From the NCBI RefSeq assembly GCF_003967515.1, contig NZ_BIFQ01000001.1, positions 3,782,001 to 3,846,000 of the forward strand: a stretch of 64,000 bases of DNA, given 5' to 3'. The notes under the pieces are model-generated. The model saw nothing but the letters and a program-made list of their open reading frames with translations. It did not search any database and was not told the origin of the DNA. Of this stretch, positions 15,994 through 24,482 are shown piece by piece. This DNA is from Dictyobacter aurantiacus (GTDB taxonomy: Bacteria; Chloroflexota; Ktedonobacteria; Ktedonobacterales; Ktedonobacteraceae). Every line of letters begins with the position of its first letter. Positions within the stretch are counted from its first letter, which is position 1. Position numbers and translations under genes: made by a program.

Positions 15994-16143
15994 ACCATTC
16001 GCCGCCGCAGGAGGCTCTTATGCATTCAGCTTTTTTGTCAATTCCATAAAAATTTGTTTGAGTCGCTATATTCATAAGCTTTTTCGCAGCTTTTGCTCTT
16101 TATGATTGTTTATGCATATGCCCACAAACACGCCTCTATGCTA

Positions 16144-16149
16144 TATAAT
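16144..16149 (+). promoter_or_regulatory. Possible -10 element for acnA
   Basis: TATAAT lies 110 bases upstream of acnA. No good -35 sits at normal spacing, so the assignment is weak. Confidence 0.3.
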
Positions 16150-16258
16150 AAAAACGGAAAGAATGTTAGCTGTTTAAAAATGTAGGTTTGGCGCGCGCAC
16201 GCTTTGGTGCCACTATCTGTCTCCCTACACCAACAAACTACTCCCAAAAGGACCTGAT

Positions 16259-18997
16259 ATGACTATGTACAAAGATGTATTTGGAGCCCGCTCCACTTTA
16301 GAGGGCGCTTATGGTACAGTCCACTACTATCGCCTCGCCGCTCTGGCGGAGCGTGGTGTGCAGGGTCTTGATCGACTTCCGTTTACGATCAAAGTTATTC
16401 TCGAAAACCTGCTCCGACATGTCGGCAATGACCTGGTGACGGAAGAAGATGTCCGTTCACTGGCTGGCTGGACGCCTGGAAAGGCCGCCTCAAGCGAGGC
16501 CGAATATCCCTTCCTGCCGGGCCGCGTCCTGCTGCAGGACTTTACAGGTGTTCCCGCCGTGGCGGACCTGGCCGCGATGCGTTCGGCCGTGGCGCGGCTC
16601 AACGGTGATCCCCAGAAGATTAATCCGCTGGTGCCCGCGGACCTGGTGATCGACCATTCCGTTCAGGTAGATTCGTTTGGCTCGACCACCGCCTTTGCCC
16701 GTAACGTCGAACGTGAGTACGAGCGCAACAGTGAGCGTTACGCCCTGCTGCGCTGGGGCCAGCATGCCTTCAGCAACTTCCGCGTTGTGCCTCCCGGAAC
16801 TGGCATCGTGCACCAGGTCAACCTGGAGTACCTGGCTTCGGTCGTGATGACAAAAGATGATGATGGCGAGACCGTGGCCTATCCCGATTCATTGGTGGGT
16901 ACCGATTCACACACGACCATGATCAATGGTCTGGGTGTACTTGGCTGGGGTGTCGGAGGCATCGAGGCCGAGGCCGTCTTGCTGGGCCAGCCGCTCTATT
17001 TGTTGACGCCTGAGGTGATCGGTATGCGCCTGACGGGTGCGCTACCCGAGGGGGCTACAGCGACCGACCTGGTGCTGACCGTGACCCAGATGCTGCGCAA
17101 GCGCGGCGTGGTCGCCAAGTTTGTCGAGTTTACCGGTCCCGGCCTCAGTCAGCTCGGACTGGCTGACCGCGCCACCATCTCGAATATGTCGCCGGAGTTT
17201 GGCGCCACCGCCACGCTCTTCCCGGTGGATGAGGAGACCCTGCGCTACCTGCGCGATACCGGCCGCGATCCCAAGCTGGTCGAGCTGGTTGAACACTATA
17301 CCAAAGCTCAGGGGCTTTTCCGCACCGACGAGACGGTGGAGCCACGGTTCGACGATCTGCTTGAGCTCGACCTGGGCACGATCGAGCCCAGCCTCGCCGG
17401 CCCACGCCGTCCACAGGACCGTGTGCCGATGAGCGCGCTGTCCCAGACGTTCCGCAGCGCCTATGCCGATCGTTTCAAGACGGCTCCGCAGACCAGTCAG
17501 GCCGCGACGGCTACCGCGGTGGCCGAAAGGCCAACCAGCCAGGCCGTTACTGTTGAGCTCGGTCATGTACAGACCCAGCTGACCCATGGCTCGGTCGCCA
17601 TCGCCGCCATTACCAGCTGTACTAATACCTCGAATCCGTCCGTGATGATCGCCGCCGGACTGGTAGCCAAACACGCGGTCGAGCGCGGCCTCTCCGTCAA
17701 TCCAGCCATCAAGACCAGCCTGGCGCCTGGATCGCGCGCCGTCATCGATTACCTGCAGAACGCCGACTTGATCCCATATCTGGAGGCCTTGCGCTTCCAT
17801 CTGGTTGGCTTCGGCTGCACCACCTGCATCGGCAACAGCGGTCCCCTGGCCGAACCGGTGGCCGAGGCGGTACAGGATAACGACCTGGTGGTCGCCGCCG
17901 TCCTGAGCGGCAACCGCAACTTCGAGGGACGCATCCATCCACAGGTGCGCGCCAGCTTCCTGGCCTCGCCCCCGCTGGTCGTCGCCTACGCCCTGGCCGG
18001 AACCGTCGACATCGACCTGACCACCGATCCCATTGGGACCGATGCCAACGGCGAAAATGTCTACCTGCGCGACATCTGGCCCACCCAGCAGGAGGTGCGC
18101 GAGCTGGTGCAGAAGGCCGTCACGCCTGAAGTCTTCTCCAAGAACTACGCCCACGTCTTTGAGGGCGATGAGCACTGGCAGAAGCTCTCCAACGCCACGG
18201 GTCCGCTCTTTGAGTGGGACGCGAACTCCACCTATATTCAGGAGCCGCCCTTCTTTAAGGACATGTCGCCCGAGCCCGAGCCGGTGAAAGACATCTCTGG
18301 CGCGCGCGTGCTGGTCATGGTCGACGATTCCATCACCACCGACCACATCTCGCCCGCGGGTAGCTTCGCCGAGAAGAGTCCCGCCGGTCAGTACCTGGTG
18401 GAGCATGGCGTGGCCCGGCGCGACTTCAACACTTATGGCGCGCGTCGTGGCAACCACGAGGTGATGGTGCGCGGCACCTTTGGCAACATTCGCCTGCGCA
18501 ACCGCCTGGTTGATGGCAAAGAAGGCTTCTATACCGTTCACCTGCCAGATGGGGAGGAGCAGACCATTTATGACGCTTCCATGCAATACCAGAAGGATGG
18601 TGTGCCCCTGCTGGTGATCGCCGGTAAGGAGTATGGATCCGGTAGCTCACGCGACTGGGCGGCCAAGGGACCCCTGCTGCTTGGTATCCGCGCGGCGATC
18701 GCCGAGAGCTTCGAGCGCATCCACCGCAGCAACCTGGTAGGCATGGGTATCCTGCCACTGCAGTTCAAGCAGGGTGAGAGCAAGGAATCGCTCAACCTGA
18801 CCGGTCGCGAGACCTATGAGATCACCGGTATCTCCTCCCTGAAGCCGCGCCAGGAAGTGACCGTCAACGTCACGCGCGAAGATGGTTCCACCTTCTCCTT
18901 CCAGACCATTGCCCGTCTGGATAGCGCGATCGACGTGACCTATTATGAAAATGGTGGCATTCTCCCAACCGTGTTACGCCGTCTCTTACAGGCTTAA
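16259..18997 (+). CDS. acnA: Aconitate hydratase A
   Basis: This 912-residue enzyme interconverts citrate and isocitrate in the TCA cycle through a 4Fe-4S cluster. The three cluster cysteines are visible as SCTNTSNP and the CTTCIGNSG motif. DSHTTM and GVGGIEAEAV in the N-terminal half, and the C-terminal swivel-domain motif YGSGSSRDWAAKG, are all intact. Length matches the AcnA/IRP-like subgroup of about 900 residues. AAGGA precedes the ATG by seven bases. In this family the apo-form can bind RNA in some bacteria; nothing here shows that. It is a single gene ending in its own terminator. Confidence 0.97.
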   Translation: MTMYKDVFGARSTLEGAYGTVHYYRLAALAERGVQGLDRLPFTIKVILENLLRHVGNDLVTEEDVRSLAGWTPGKAASSEAEYPFLPGRVLLQDFTGVPAVADLAAMRSAVARLNGDPQKINPLVPADLVIDHSVQVDSFGSTTAFARNVEREYERNSERYALLRWGQHAFSNFRVVPPGTGIVHQVNLEYLASVVMTKDDDGETVAYPDSLVGTDSHTTMINGLGVLGWGVGGIEAEAVLLGQPLYLLTPEVIGMRLTGALPEGATATDLVLTVTQMLRKRGVVAKFVEFTGPGLSQLGLADRATISNMSPEFGATATLFPVDEETLRYLRDTGRDPKLVELVEHYTKAQGLFRTDETVEPRFDDLLELDLGTIEPSLAGPRRPQDRVPMSALSQTFRSAYADRFKTAPQTSQAATATAVAERPTSQAVTVELGHVQTQLTHGSVAIAAITSCTNTSNPSVMIAAGLVAKHAVERGLSVNPAIKTSLAPGSRAVIDYLQNADLIPYLEALRFHLVGFGCTTCIGNSGPLAEPVAEAVQDNDLVVAAVLSGNRNFEGRIHPQVRASFLASPPLVVAYALAGTVDIDLTTDPIGTDANGENVYLRDIWPTQQEVRELVQKAVTPEVFSKNYAHVFEGDEHWQKLSNATGPLFEWDANSTYIQEPPFFKDMSPEPEPVKDISGARVLVMVDDSITTDHISPAGSFAEKSPAGQYLVEHGVARRDFNTYGARRGNHEVMVRGTFGNIRLRNRLVDGKEGFYTVHLPDGEEQTIYDASMQYQKDGVPLLVIAGKEYGSGSSRDWAAKGPLLLGIRAAIAESFERIHRSNLVGMGILPLQFKQGESKESLNLTGRETYEITGISSLKPRQEVTVNVTREDGSTFSFQTIARLDSAIDVTYYENGGILPTVLRRLLQA

Positions 18998-19030
18998 TCC
19001 CCTGTAAGCTCACGCTAGTAGTAGAGGAGA

Positions 19031-19071
19031 AAGCCAGGAATCTGAGGATTACATCCTTAGATTCCTGGCTT
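19031..19071 (+). terminator. Terminator hairpin after acnA
   Basis: Arms 19031-19047 and 19055-19071 form a 17-bp stem with one G-U pair and a seven-base loop. No run of T follows, so termination may be partial, allowing read-through to the next gene. Confidence 0.6.
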
Positions 19072-19111
19072 ATGTACTAATATGTATATCTCAACAACGA
19101 GGCTGCGCCGC

Positions 19112-19909
19112 ATGCGGCATGTGCAGCGCCTGCTCAACCAGTTGCAGCCAGACGCCGATCCACAGGTGGCCTGCGCACCCGGTACCCCGCCGCCGCGAGA
19201 CACGGTCATCATCTTTACGGGCTCTTTTAATCCTCCTACCGTGGCGCACCTTGCCCTACTCAAGCAGGGCTGGCGCTACGCGCGTGCGCAACGTGAGCCC
19301 GCCCATCTCTACTCCGCCTTTAGCAAGCGCACCGTGGATAAAGAAGGGGTCGAGCGCCCGCTGCTGCTGGATCGCGTCATCTTGCTGCAAGATCTTTTGC
19401 GCGCGCGCCTGCCCCGAACCGGCATTCTGCTCTTCAATCGTGGACTCTATGTTGACCAGGCCAGGGCCGTGCGCCAGACCTTTCCCAGGGTGAAGCGCAT
19501 CCTCTTCTTAATGGGATTTGACAAGATCGAGCAGATCTTCGATCCTCGCTACTACGAGGACCGTGATGCATCCCTGGAGGAGCTCTTCCACCTGGCTGAA
19601 CTGCTGGTGGCGCCACGGGGAACCGCTGGTGAGGAAGCTTTGGCCGAGCTGCTGCAGCGGCCCCAGAACCAGCGCTTCGCCCCCTACGTGCATTCCCAGT
19701 CATTTGATGCGGCCTATCGCGACATTTCCGCCACGCTGGTACGTGAAAAAGGGAAGGGCTATGAGCATGACGTCACGCGTGAGGTGCGCCGCTTTATGCG
19801 CGACACGCGTGCCTATGAGGGACCGCTCAAGCGGGCAGATGACAGCGAGGTCGATATCTACAACGAGCGCGTACAATACTTGAAGCAACGGCTGGGACCG
19901 GTATCCTGA
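19112..19909 (+). CDS. Nucleotidylyltransferase-superfamily protein (NadD-like)
   Basis: The product (265 residues) carries the nucleotidylyltransferase signature GSFNPPTVAHLALL, equivalent to the GxFxPxHxGH motif, and a C-terminal DISATLVREK matching the ISxTxIR motif. This places it with nicotinate-mononucleotide and related adenylyltransferases. It is longer than NadD (about 200 residues) and has insertions, so the substrate is uncertain. The ATG at 19112 is preferred because GAGG precedes it by nine bases; an ATG at 19082 would add ten residues but has no ribosome site and sits against the acnA terminator. Confidence 0.75.
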   Translation: MRHVQRLLNQLQPDADPQVACAPGTPPPRDTVIIFTGSFNPPTVAHLALLKQGWRYARAQREPAHLYSAFSKRTVDKEGVERPLLLDRVILLQDLLRARLPRTGILLFNRGLYVDQARAVRQTFPRVKRILFLMGFDKIEQIFDPRYYEDRDASLEELFHLAELLVAPRGTAGEEALAELLQRPQNQRFAPYVHSQSFDAAYRDISATLVREKGKGYEHDVTREVRRFMRDTRAYEGPLKRADDSEVDIYNERVQYLKQRLGPVS

Positions 19910-19955
19910 TCGGCGCACTTGCTGCTGACCCTTTGACCTGCGAGGATCTGCTTGA

Positions 19956-20639
19956 TCACGCGCGGGTCAGGCGAAATACCAGGGTCGTATTGCCGATCTG
20001 TAGCCGATCACCATCGTTCAGCGGACAACGCGCGACCGGTTTCCCATTGACAAAGGTGCCAGTCGCCGAGCGATTATCTACAATCTCATACTGACCCGGC
20101 GCGACCTCATTGATAGTGGCATGATGGCGGCTGACCGTCAGATCTTCCAGAAAGATAGCGCAGTCGCGGCTACGCCCGATCGTCATGCCGGACAACAGCT
20201 CGATACTGCGTACCCCGCTATTGTTATTGGTAAACTGCAGCTGCGCGATCAGCGTCGTCTCGGGTGGGGGCGTTTTTCCCATATGAAGCTCGCGGCCGCG
20301 TGAGGATGGTAGTTGAAACGGACGCGTCCCCTCATTGGCGAAGAATGTCATCAACGTGTTCCCAAACTGGAGCTCATCTCCACTATTGAGTAAGCGTTCC
20401 GCAACGGGGCTTCCATTGACAAAACAATCCCCGCTTCCATGGTCATCGCGCAGGGCATATCCATGATCGGTAAACAGGATACGTGCTTGCTTGCGATGAA
20501 CCGTGATATCCTCCAAAAAGATATCACTATCGCGGCTTCTACCAATGGTTGTACACTCTTTCCACAATTCGATACGCTTGCCAGCCAGAGAACCTTTCTG
20601 GATGACAAGGTATGCTCCCGTTGTTTGTTCTTGCGACAT
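19956..20639 (-). CDS. Protein with two FHA domains
   Basis: This 227-residue protein consists of two forkhead-associated domains joined by a short linker. Domain 2 (about residues 140-225) has the full phosphothreonine-binding set: GRS, SRHHA and NRSATGTFVNG. Domain 1 (about 12-95) keeps GRSRDSDIFLED but reads VHRKQA where the consensus is SRxHA, so its phosphopeptide binding is doubtful. It is a natural reader for the Ser/Thr kinases in this window. The start is placed at the ATG ending at 20639 because upstream ATGs fall inside or beside a strong promoter. The ribosome site is weak. Confidence 0.88.
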   Translation of the reverse strand: MSQEQTTGAYLVIQKGSLAGKRIELWKECTTIGRSRDSDIFLEDITVHRKQARILFTDHGYALRDDHGSGDCFVNGSPVAERLLNSGDELQFGNTLMTFFANEGTRPFQLPSSRGRELHMGKTPPPETTLIAQLQFTNNNSGVRSIELLSGMTIGRSRDCAIFLEDLTVSRHHATINEVAPGQYEIVDNRSATGTFVNGKPVARCPLNDGDRLQIGNTTLVFRLTRA

Positions 20640-20715
20640 ATGGTCCCACTCTATTTTGCAGCCTGAAGCTGGCTTGCAAGGATTTAGTGATGGTTGTTCA
20701 TCCATCATTGGACTG

Positions 20716-20745
20716 AGTATAACGAATGATATCTTCATGTGTCAA
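20716..20745 (-). promoter_or_regulatory. Strong sigma-70 promoter for the FHA gene
   Basis: On the minus strand TTGACA (20745-20740) and TATACT (20721-20716) are 18 bases apart, about 75 bases upstream of the chosen start. This rules out an in-frame ATG ending at 20738. Confidence 0.8.
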
Positions 20746-20756
20746 GAATCAAGTGT

Positions 20757-20832
20757 TTTATAGAGAGGTGGTGCAAGGCCACCCATGGATGCGAATGCAT
20801 CCATGGGTGGCCTTGCACCACCTCTCTATAAA
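20757..20832. repeat. Perfect long inverted repeat, 36-bp arms, divergent spacer
   Basis: Arms 20757-20792 and 20797-20832 are exact reverse complements around GAAT. It starts 12 bases behind the FHA-gene -35 element and precedes the divergent hydrolase gene, so it is not at the 3' end of any gene. Confidence 0.95.
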
Positions 20833-20963
20833 TAAAAGTTTTTGGTGGCGTTCTTCTTTTGAACGTTGTATGATGGGTTTATTGGTTTTTTCCTCTAAAA
20901 ATATTGTGATGACGCGCAACTATCAATGACGACGCGCAAGCATTAATAAGGAGAAATGTGTCT

Positions 20964-22742
20964 ATGTCAGTTCAGCCGGGTCTAGCGGTGAAGATTGAAT
21001 TTGATGTTCCCGCGCAGATGCGCGATGGGGTTACGCTACGCGCCAACGTGTACCGTCCCGAGGGGGAGGGCCGGTGGCCAGTATTACTGACGCGTTTACC
21101 ATATGGCAAGGACTTTCCCAACGCCGCCGGTGTGTTGGATCCTGTTCAGGCGGCTCGCCGTGGCTATGTGGTGATTGTGCAGGATACGCGAGGTCGTTTC
21201 GCCTCCGAGGGCGAGTGGTCACCGATGCGCCGCGAGGCCCTGGATGGCCTGGACACGATCGCCTGGGCGGCCCAGCTCCCATATAGCAATGGAGACGTGG
21301 GCATGTTTGGTGCCTCTTATTTCGGTTTTACCCAGTGGTCGGCCGCCGTGCATCAGCCGGCCGCCCTCAAGACCTTTATCCCCTACATAACCTGGAATGA
21401 CCCGCTCAATGGCGTGATGTTCCGTGGCGGAGCTCTGGAGCTAGGTACCACCGCCTCGTGGCAGTTGTCTATGGCCGCCAACAGTCTGATGCGCCGCCAT
21501 GTTATCGAGCGCGATCCCGTGCAACTGGGTACCGATATGTATGTCTGGGCAAAGACCATGGATGAGCTGGGCACGCAGGGCTACTGGTCCTTGCCGCTCA
21601 AAGAGTTCGCTCCATTGAAGTACAAGAATATGGCTCCAGATTTTTATGATGTCTTTGAAAAGCCGATGAGCCCTGAACTGACCGAGCCAATGACCATCCT
21701 GGGCAAGCACGAGCAGGTTACCGTGCCCACTTTCAACATCGGTGGCTGGTATGATATCTTCCTGCAGGATACGCTGGAGAACTTCCGCATCATGCGCGAG
21801 AATGGCAGTACGCCGGAAGCAAAGCAGAGCAAGCTCTTGATCGGACCCTGGATCCACGGCGGCTCCTCAAATCCGGTGGGTGAGAAGAACTTTGGCTTCG
21901 CAGCCATGCCCGGCCTGCTGGATCTCAAGAGCGACATTATGAGCATGCATCTGCGCTGGTTCGATCACTTCCTGAAGGGTCAGGATACCGGCATCCTGTC
22001 GGAGGCACCGATCAAATTGTTTGTGATGGGCGCCAATATCTGGCGTGATGAGCAGGAGTGGCCGCTGGCTCGCGCCGTCGAGACCCGCTATTATCTACAT
22101 AGTGGTGGCCAGGCCAATAGCCTGGATGGCGATGGCGCGCTCTCAACAGAGGTCCCCGAGAAAGAACAGCCTGACACTTATGTCTACGATCCCGCTAATC
22201 CCGTCATGACCAGAGGTGGCGCCTTGCTGATGACACCGGAGTATCGCGGCGGCGTCTTTGATCAGCGACCGACCGAGCAGCGATCGGATGTGCTAGTGTA
22301 TACCACCCCTGTCCTGACGCAGGATATTGAGGTGACTGGCCCCATTGTCGTGCACCTGTGGGCCACCTCCAGCGCGGTCGACACCGATTTTGTGGCGCGC
22401 CTGGTGGATGTATACCCCGACGGTTATGCTCAGAACCTGACGGACGGCATTATCCGCGCCCGCTATCGCAACTTCCCTGACGATGCCGAACCGGCATTGA
22501 TCGAGCCAGACCGGGCTTACGAGTATGTCATCGACCTCTGGTCAACCAGCAACGTCTTCAAGCAGGGACACCGCATCCGCCTGGATATCACCAGCAGCAA
22601 CTTCCCGCGCTGGGACCGCAATCCCAACACCGGCCATGAACTGGGGGTCGACAGCGAACTGGTGATTGCTCATCAAACCATCCTGCACGATGCCGCTCAC
22701 CCCTCTTTTATCGCGCTCCCCATCATCCCGCCCACCGCTTAA
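20964..22742 (+). CDS. CocE/NonD family hydrolase
   Basis: This 592-residue serine hydrolase belongs to the X-Pro dipeptidyl-peptidase/cocaine-esterase group. The alpha/beta-hydrolase domain has the nucleophile elbow GASYFG (S118) and the oxyanion-region QDTRGRFASEG. A C-terminal jelly-roll domain begins near residue 370. Family members hydrolyse acyl esters, beta-lactam side chains or X-Pro peptides; the substrate here is unknown. No signal peptide is seen. AAGGAG lies ten bases before the ATG at 20964 and four before a GTG at 20958, so the start could be two codons earlier. The element GACGCGCAA occurs twice just upstream (about 20910 and 20932) and may be a binding site. Confidence 0.9.
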   Translation: MSVQPGLAVKIEFDVPAQMRDGVTLRANVYRPEGEGRWPVLLTRLPYGKDFPNAAGVLDPVQAARRGYVVIVQDTRGRFASEGEWSPMRREALDGLDTIAWAAQLPYSNGDVGMFGASYFGFTQWSAAVHQPAALKTFIPYITWNDPLNGVMFRGGALELGTTASWQLSMAANSLMRRHVIERDPVQLGTDMYVWAKTMDELGTQGYWSLPLKEFAPLKYKNMAPDFYDVFEKPMSPELTEPMTILGKHEQVTVPTFNIGGWYDIFLQDTLENFRIMRENGSTPEAKQSKLLIGPWIHGGSSNPVGEKNFGFAAMPGLLDLKSDIMSMHLRWFDHFLKGQDTGILSEAPIKLFVMGANIWRDEQEWPLARAVETRYYLHSGGQANSLDGDGALSTEVPEKEQPDTYVYDPANPVMTRGGALLMTPEYRGGVFDQRPTEQRSDVLVYTTPVLTQDIEVTGPIVVHLWATSSAVDTDFVARLVDVYPDGYAQNLTDGIIRARYRNFPDDAEPALIEPDRAYEYVIDLWSTSNVFKQGHRIRLDITSSNFPRWDRNPNTGHELGVDSELVIAHQTILHDAAHPSFIALPIIPPTA

Positions 22743-22751
22743 CAAATGATG

Positions 22752-22819
22752 GCTTGACGAAAGAAAGAGAACGACCCTGCCGCAAACGCGGCAGGGTCGT
22801 TCTCTTTCTTTCGTCAAGC
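22752..22819. terminator. Perfect 32-bp-arm hairpin between convergent genes
   Basis: Arms 22752-22783 and 22788-22819 are exact reverse complements around AAAC. It begins 10 bases after the hydrolase stop and ends 10 before the kinase stop, an ideal bidirectional terminator. Confidence 0.9.
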
Positions 22820-22828
22820 GTTTCTCTT

Positions 22829-24217
22829 TCATCGTCCATGGAGGATGAGCAGCATGGCCGCCAGGATAGCGACTATGACCAGGAGCAGAAATACCAGTCC
22901 CAGCAAGAAAAAGGCCAGGATCGGGGAGAGGCGCACGAAGCGCAGCGGCATCGTTTTCTGCAGGCCGGTAATGGTCGGGATGGCGGAGAGCAGGGCCGGA
23001 TGGTCGGTAATGGCCTTGCCCTTAACGGCCAGCGAGATTGGTAATGGCCGGTGCTGGGTTCGTTCGGGCTCCTCTAATGTCGCCACCTGTGCGCCCCCTC
23101 CATAGAGCTCTTTGTCCGCCTGGGGCGCTCCTTTTCCCTGGGGCGGCATTGGCAGCGTCGTCGCGTCGCGTGGCTTCTGGGCGGCGAATGACCTGGTCTC
23201 CCGACCTCCTTCCCGCTGGATCGTAGCTGGTCGGCCGGCATTCTGATAAGATTGGCGCGCGCGCAGCGCTGTCTGCAGAGCCGCGTCATAGGTCTGCGCA
23301 AACTCAAGGATGTTTGGATAGCGTTGCTCTGGTTTCTTCGCCAGGGCGCGCAAGAAGACTTCATCTAGCTCACGGGGCAGGCTGGCATTAAACTTGCTGG
23401 GTGGTTCAGGTGGGGTATGATGATGGTGATGCAGCAACTGGGCCGCGGTTCCCTCAAAGACGGCGCGCCCCGTCATCAACTGATACATCATGACCGCCAG
23501 CGCGTATTGGTCGGCCGAGGGACCCACGTGGACTGAAGTGGCCAGTGAGGGATCATCAAATTGTTCCGGAGCCATGTACAGTGGCGTGCCCACCGAACGA
23601 TGCAGTGAGCGGCCCGCCCGGTAGAATGAGGCCAGCCCAAAATCCGCCAGTAAGAGATGTGGCCTGCCATGTGGAAAAATATTGGCCAGGTAAGGGTATT
23701 GATCATTTTTGAACGGGCCGCGTTCAACGCGAATTAAAAAATTCGTTGGTTTGATATCACGATGAATAATACCATGATCATGCGCGTATTGTAGCGCTGA
23801 AGCCGCCTGTAAAAGATAATAGCCCGCCTCCTCGGCGGAAATAGGCCAGCCAAAGCCAAACTGCTGTGTGCGCTGCTGCAGCCAGTTCCAGAGTGAGCCT
23901 TCCGAAATATAGGGCATTACCAGGTAGGTGATCGGACCCAGGCTCGTATCCAGATTCTCCTCGCCGAAGTGATAGAGCGGCAAAATATGTTCATGTTCCA
24001 ATTCTGCGACAGCCCGCGCCTCACGTTCAAAGCGTTCGGCCGCCTGTTTTCCTTCCGGGGTATTGGGAACGGCACGCAGGTCCCCGCATACCACCTTGAT
24101 GGCAACCCTGCGCCCGATGCGTGTATGTTGTGCCAGATAGATATCACCCATACCACCATTCTCGACGAGTCGCTGCAGGCGGTACCCTCCGAGATGTTTC
24201 CCCACCAACATGTTCAT
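22829..24217 (-). CDS. Membrane-anchored Ser/Thr protein kinase
   Basis: This 462-residue protein has a Hanks kinase domain at residues 12-300: glycine loop VENGGMGD, K41, HRDIKPTN (D154), DFGLAS and APEQ. An insertion of about 25 residues separates the catalytic loop from DFG. A disordered linker of about 100 residues leads to one C-terminal membrane span (about 432-458) and a four-residue tail. No extracellular sensor domain exists, so it probably senses through partners. AAGGA lies nine bases before the ATG. It follows the HEAT-protein gene in the same orientation, separated by a terminator-like palindrome. Confidence 0.92.
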   Translation of the reverse strand: MNMLVGKHLGGYRLQRLVENGGMGDIYLAQHTRIGRRVAIKVVCGDLRAVPNTPEGKQAAERFEREARAVAELEHEHILPLYHFGEENLDTSLGPITYLVMPYISEGSLWNWLQQRTQQFGFGWPISAEEAGYYLLQAASALQYAHDHGIIHRDIKPTNFLIRVERGPFKNDQYPYLANIFPHGRPHLLLADFGLASFYRAGRSLHRSVGTPLYMAPEQFDDPSLATSVHVGPSADQYALAVMMYQLMTGRAVFEGTAAQLLHHHHHTPPEPPSKFNASLPRELDEVFLRALAKKPEQRYPNILEFAQTYDAALQTALRARQSYQNAGRPATIQREGGRETRSFAAQKPRDATTLPMPPQGKGAPQADKELYGGGAQVATLEEPERTQHRPLPISLAVKGKAITDHPALLSAIPTITGLQKTMPLRFVRLSPILAFFLLGLVFLLLVIVAILAAMLLILHGR

Positions 24218-24376
24218 CTCAAAAAATCCTTTGTGATTTTAAATGGTGAGAGTATCCAAACAAAGAAAGATAGCTACTCTCAACCAGTAAATCATACTCT
24301 TCCCTATTTTTAGTATACAGGAGGGACATAAATGTTTTGGGGCGGAATAAGACAATAGTGCTACATTGCTTGTATA

Positions 24377-24475
24377 GAGCGCCTGCGGCGCTCACTTGTT
24401 TTTTGAGGGATGTGGCAATGTCATAGAGGGGCGCCTTTGGCGCCCCTCTATGACATTGCCACATCCCTCAAAAAA
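24377..24475. terminator. Type-A short hairpin plus perfect 37-bp-arm hairpin
   Basis: GAGCGCC-TGC-GGCGCTC (24377-24393) is followed by arms 24399-24435 and 24439-24475 around TTT, with T6/A6 outer ends. It lies seven bases past the stop of the HEAT-repeat gene and should terminate it. Confidence 0.9.
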
Positions 24476-24482
24476 GGTTTTT

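Noticed and set aside
17042-18586. Long antisense frame inside acnA (514 residues)
   Set aside because: It lies wholly opposite a fully conserved aconitase and reflects GC-rich codon bias. The product resembles no known protein.
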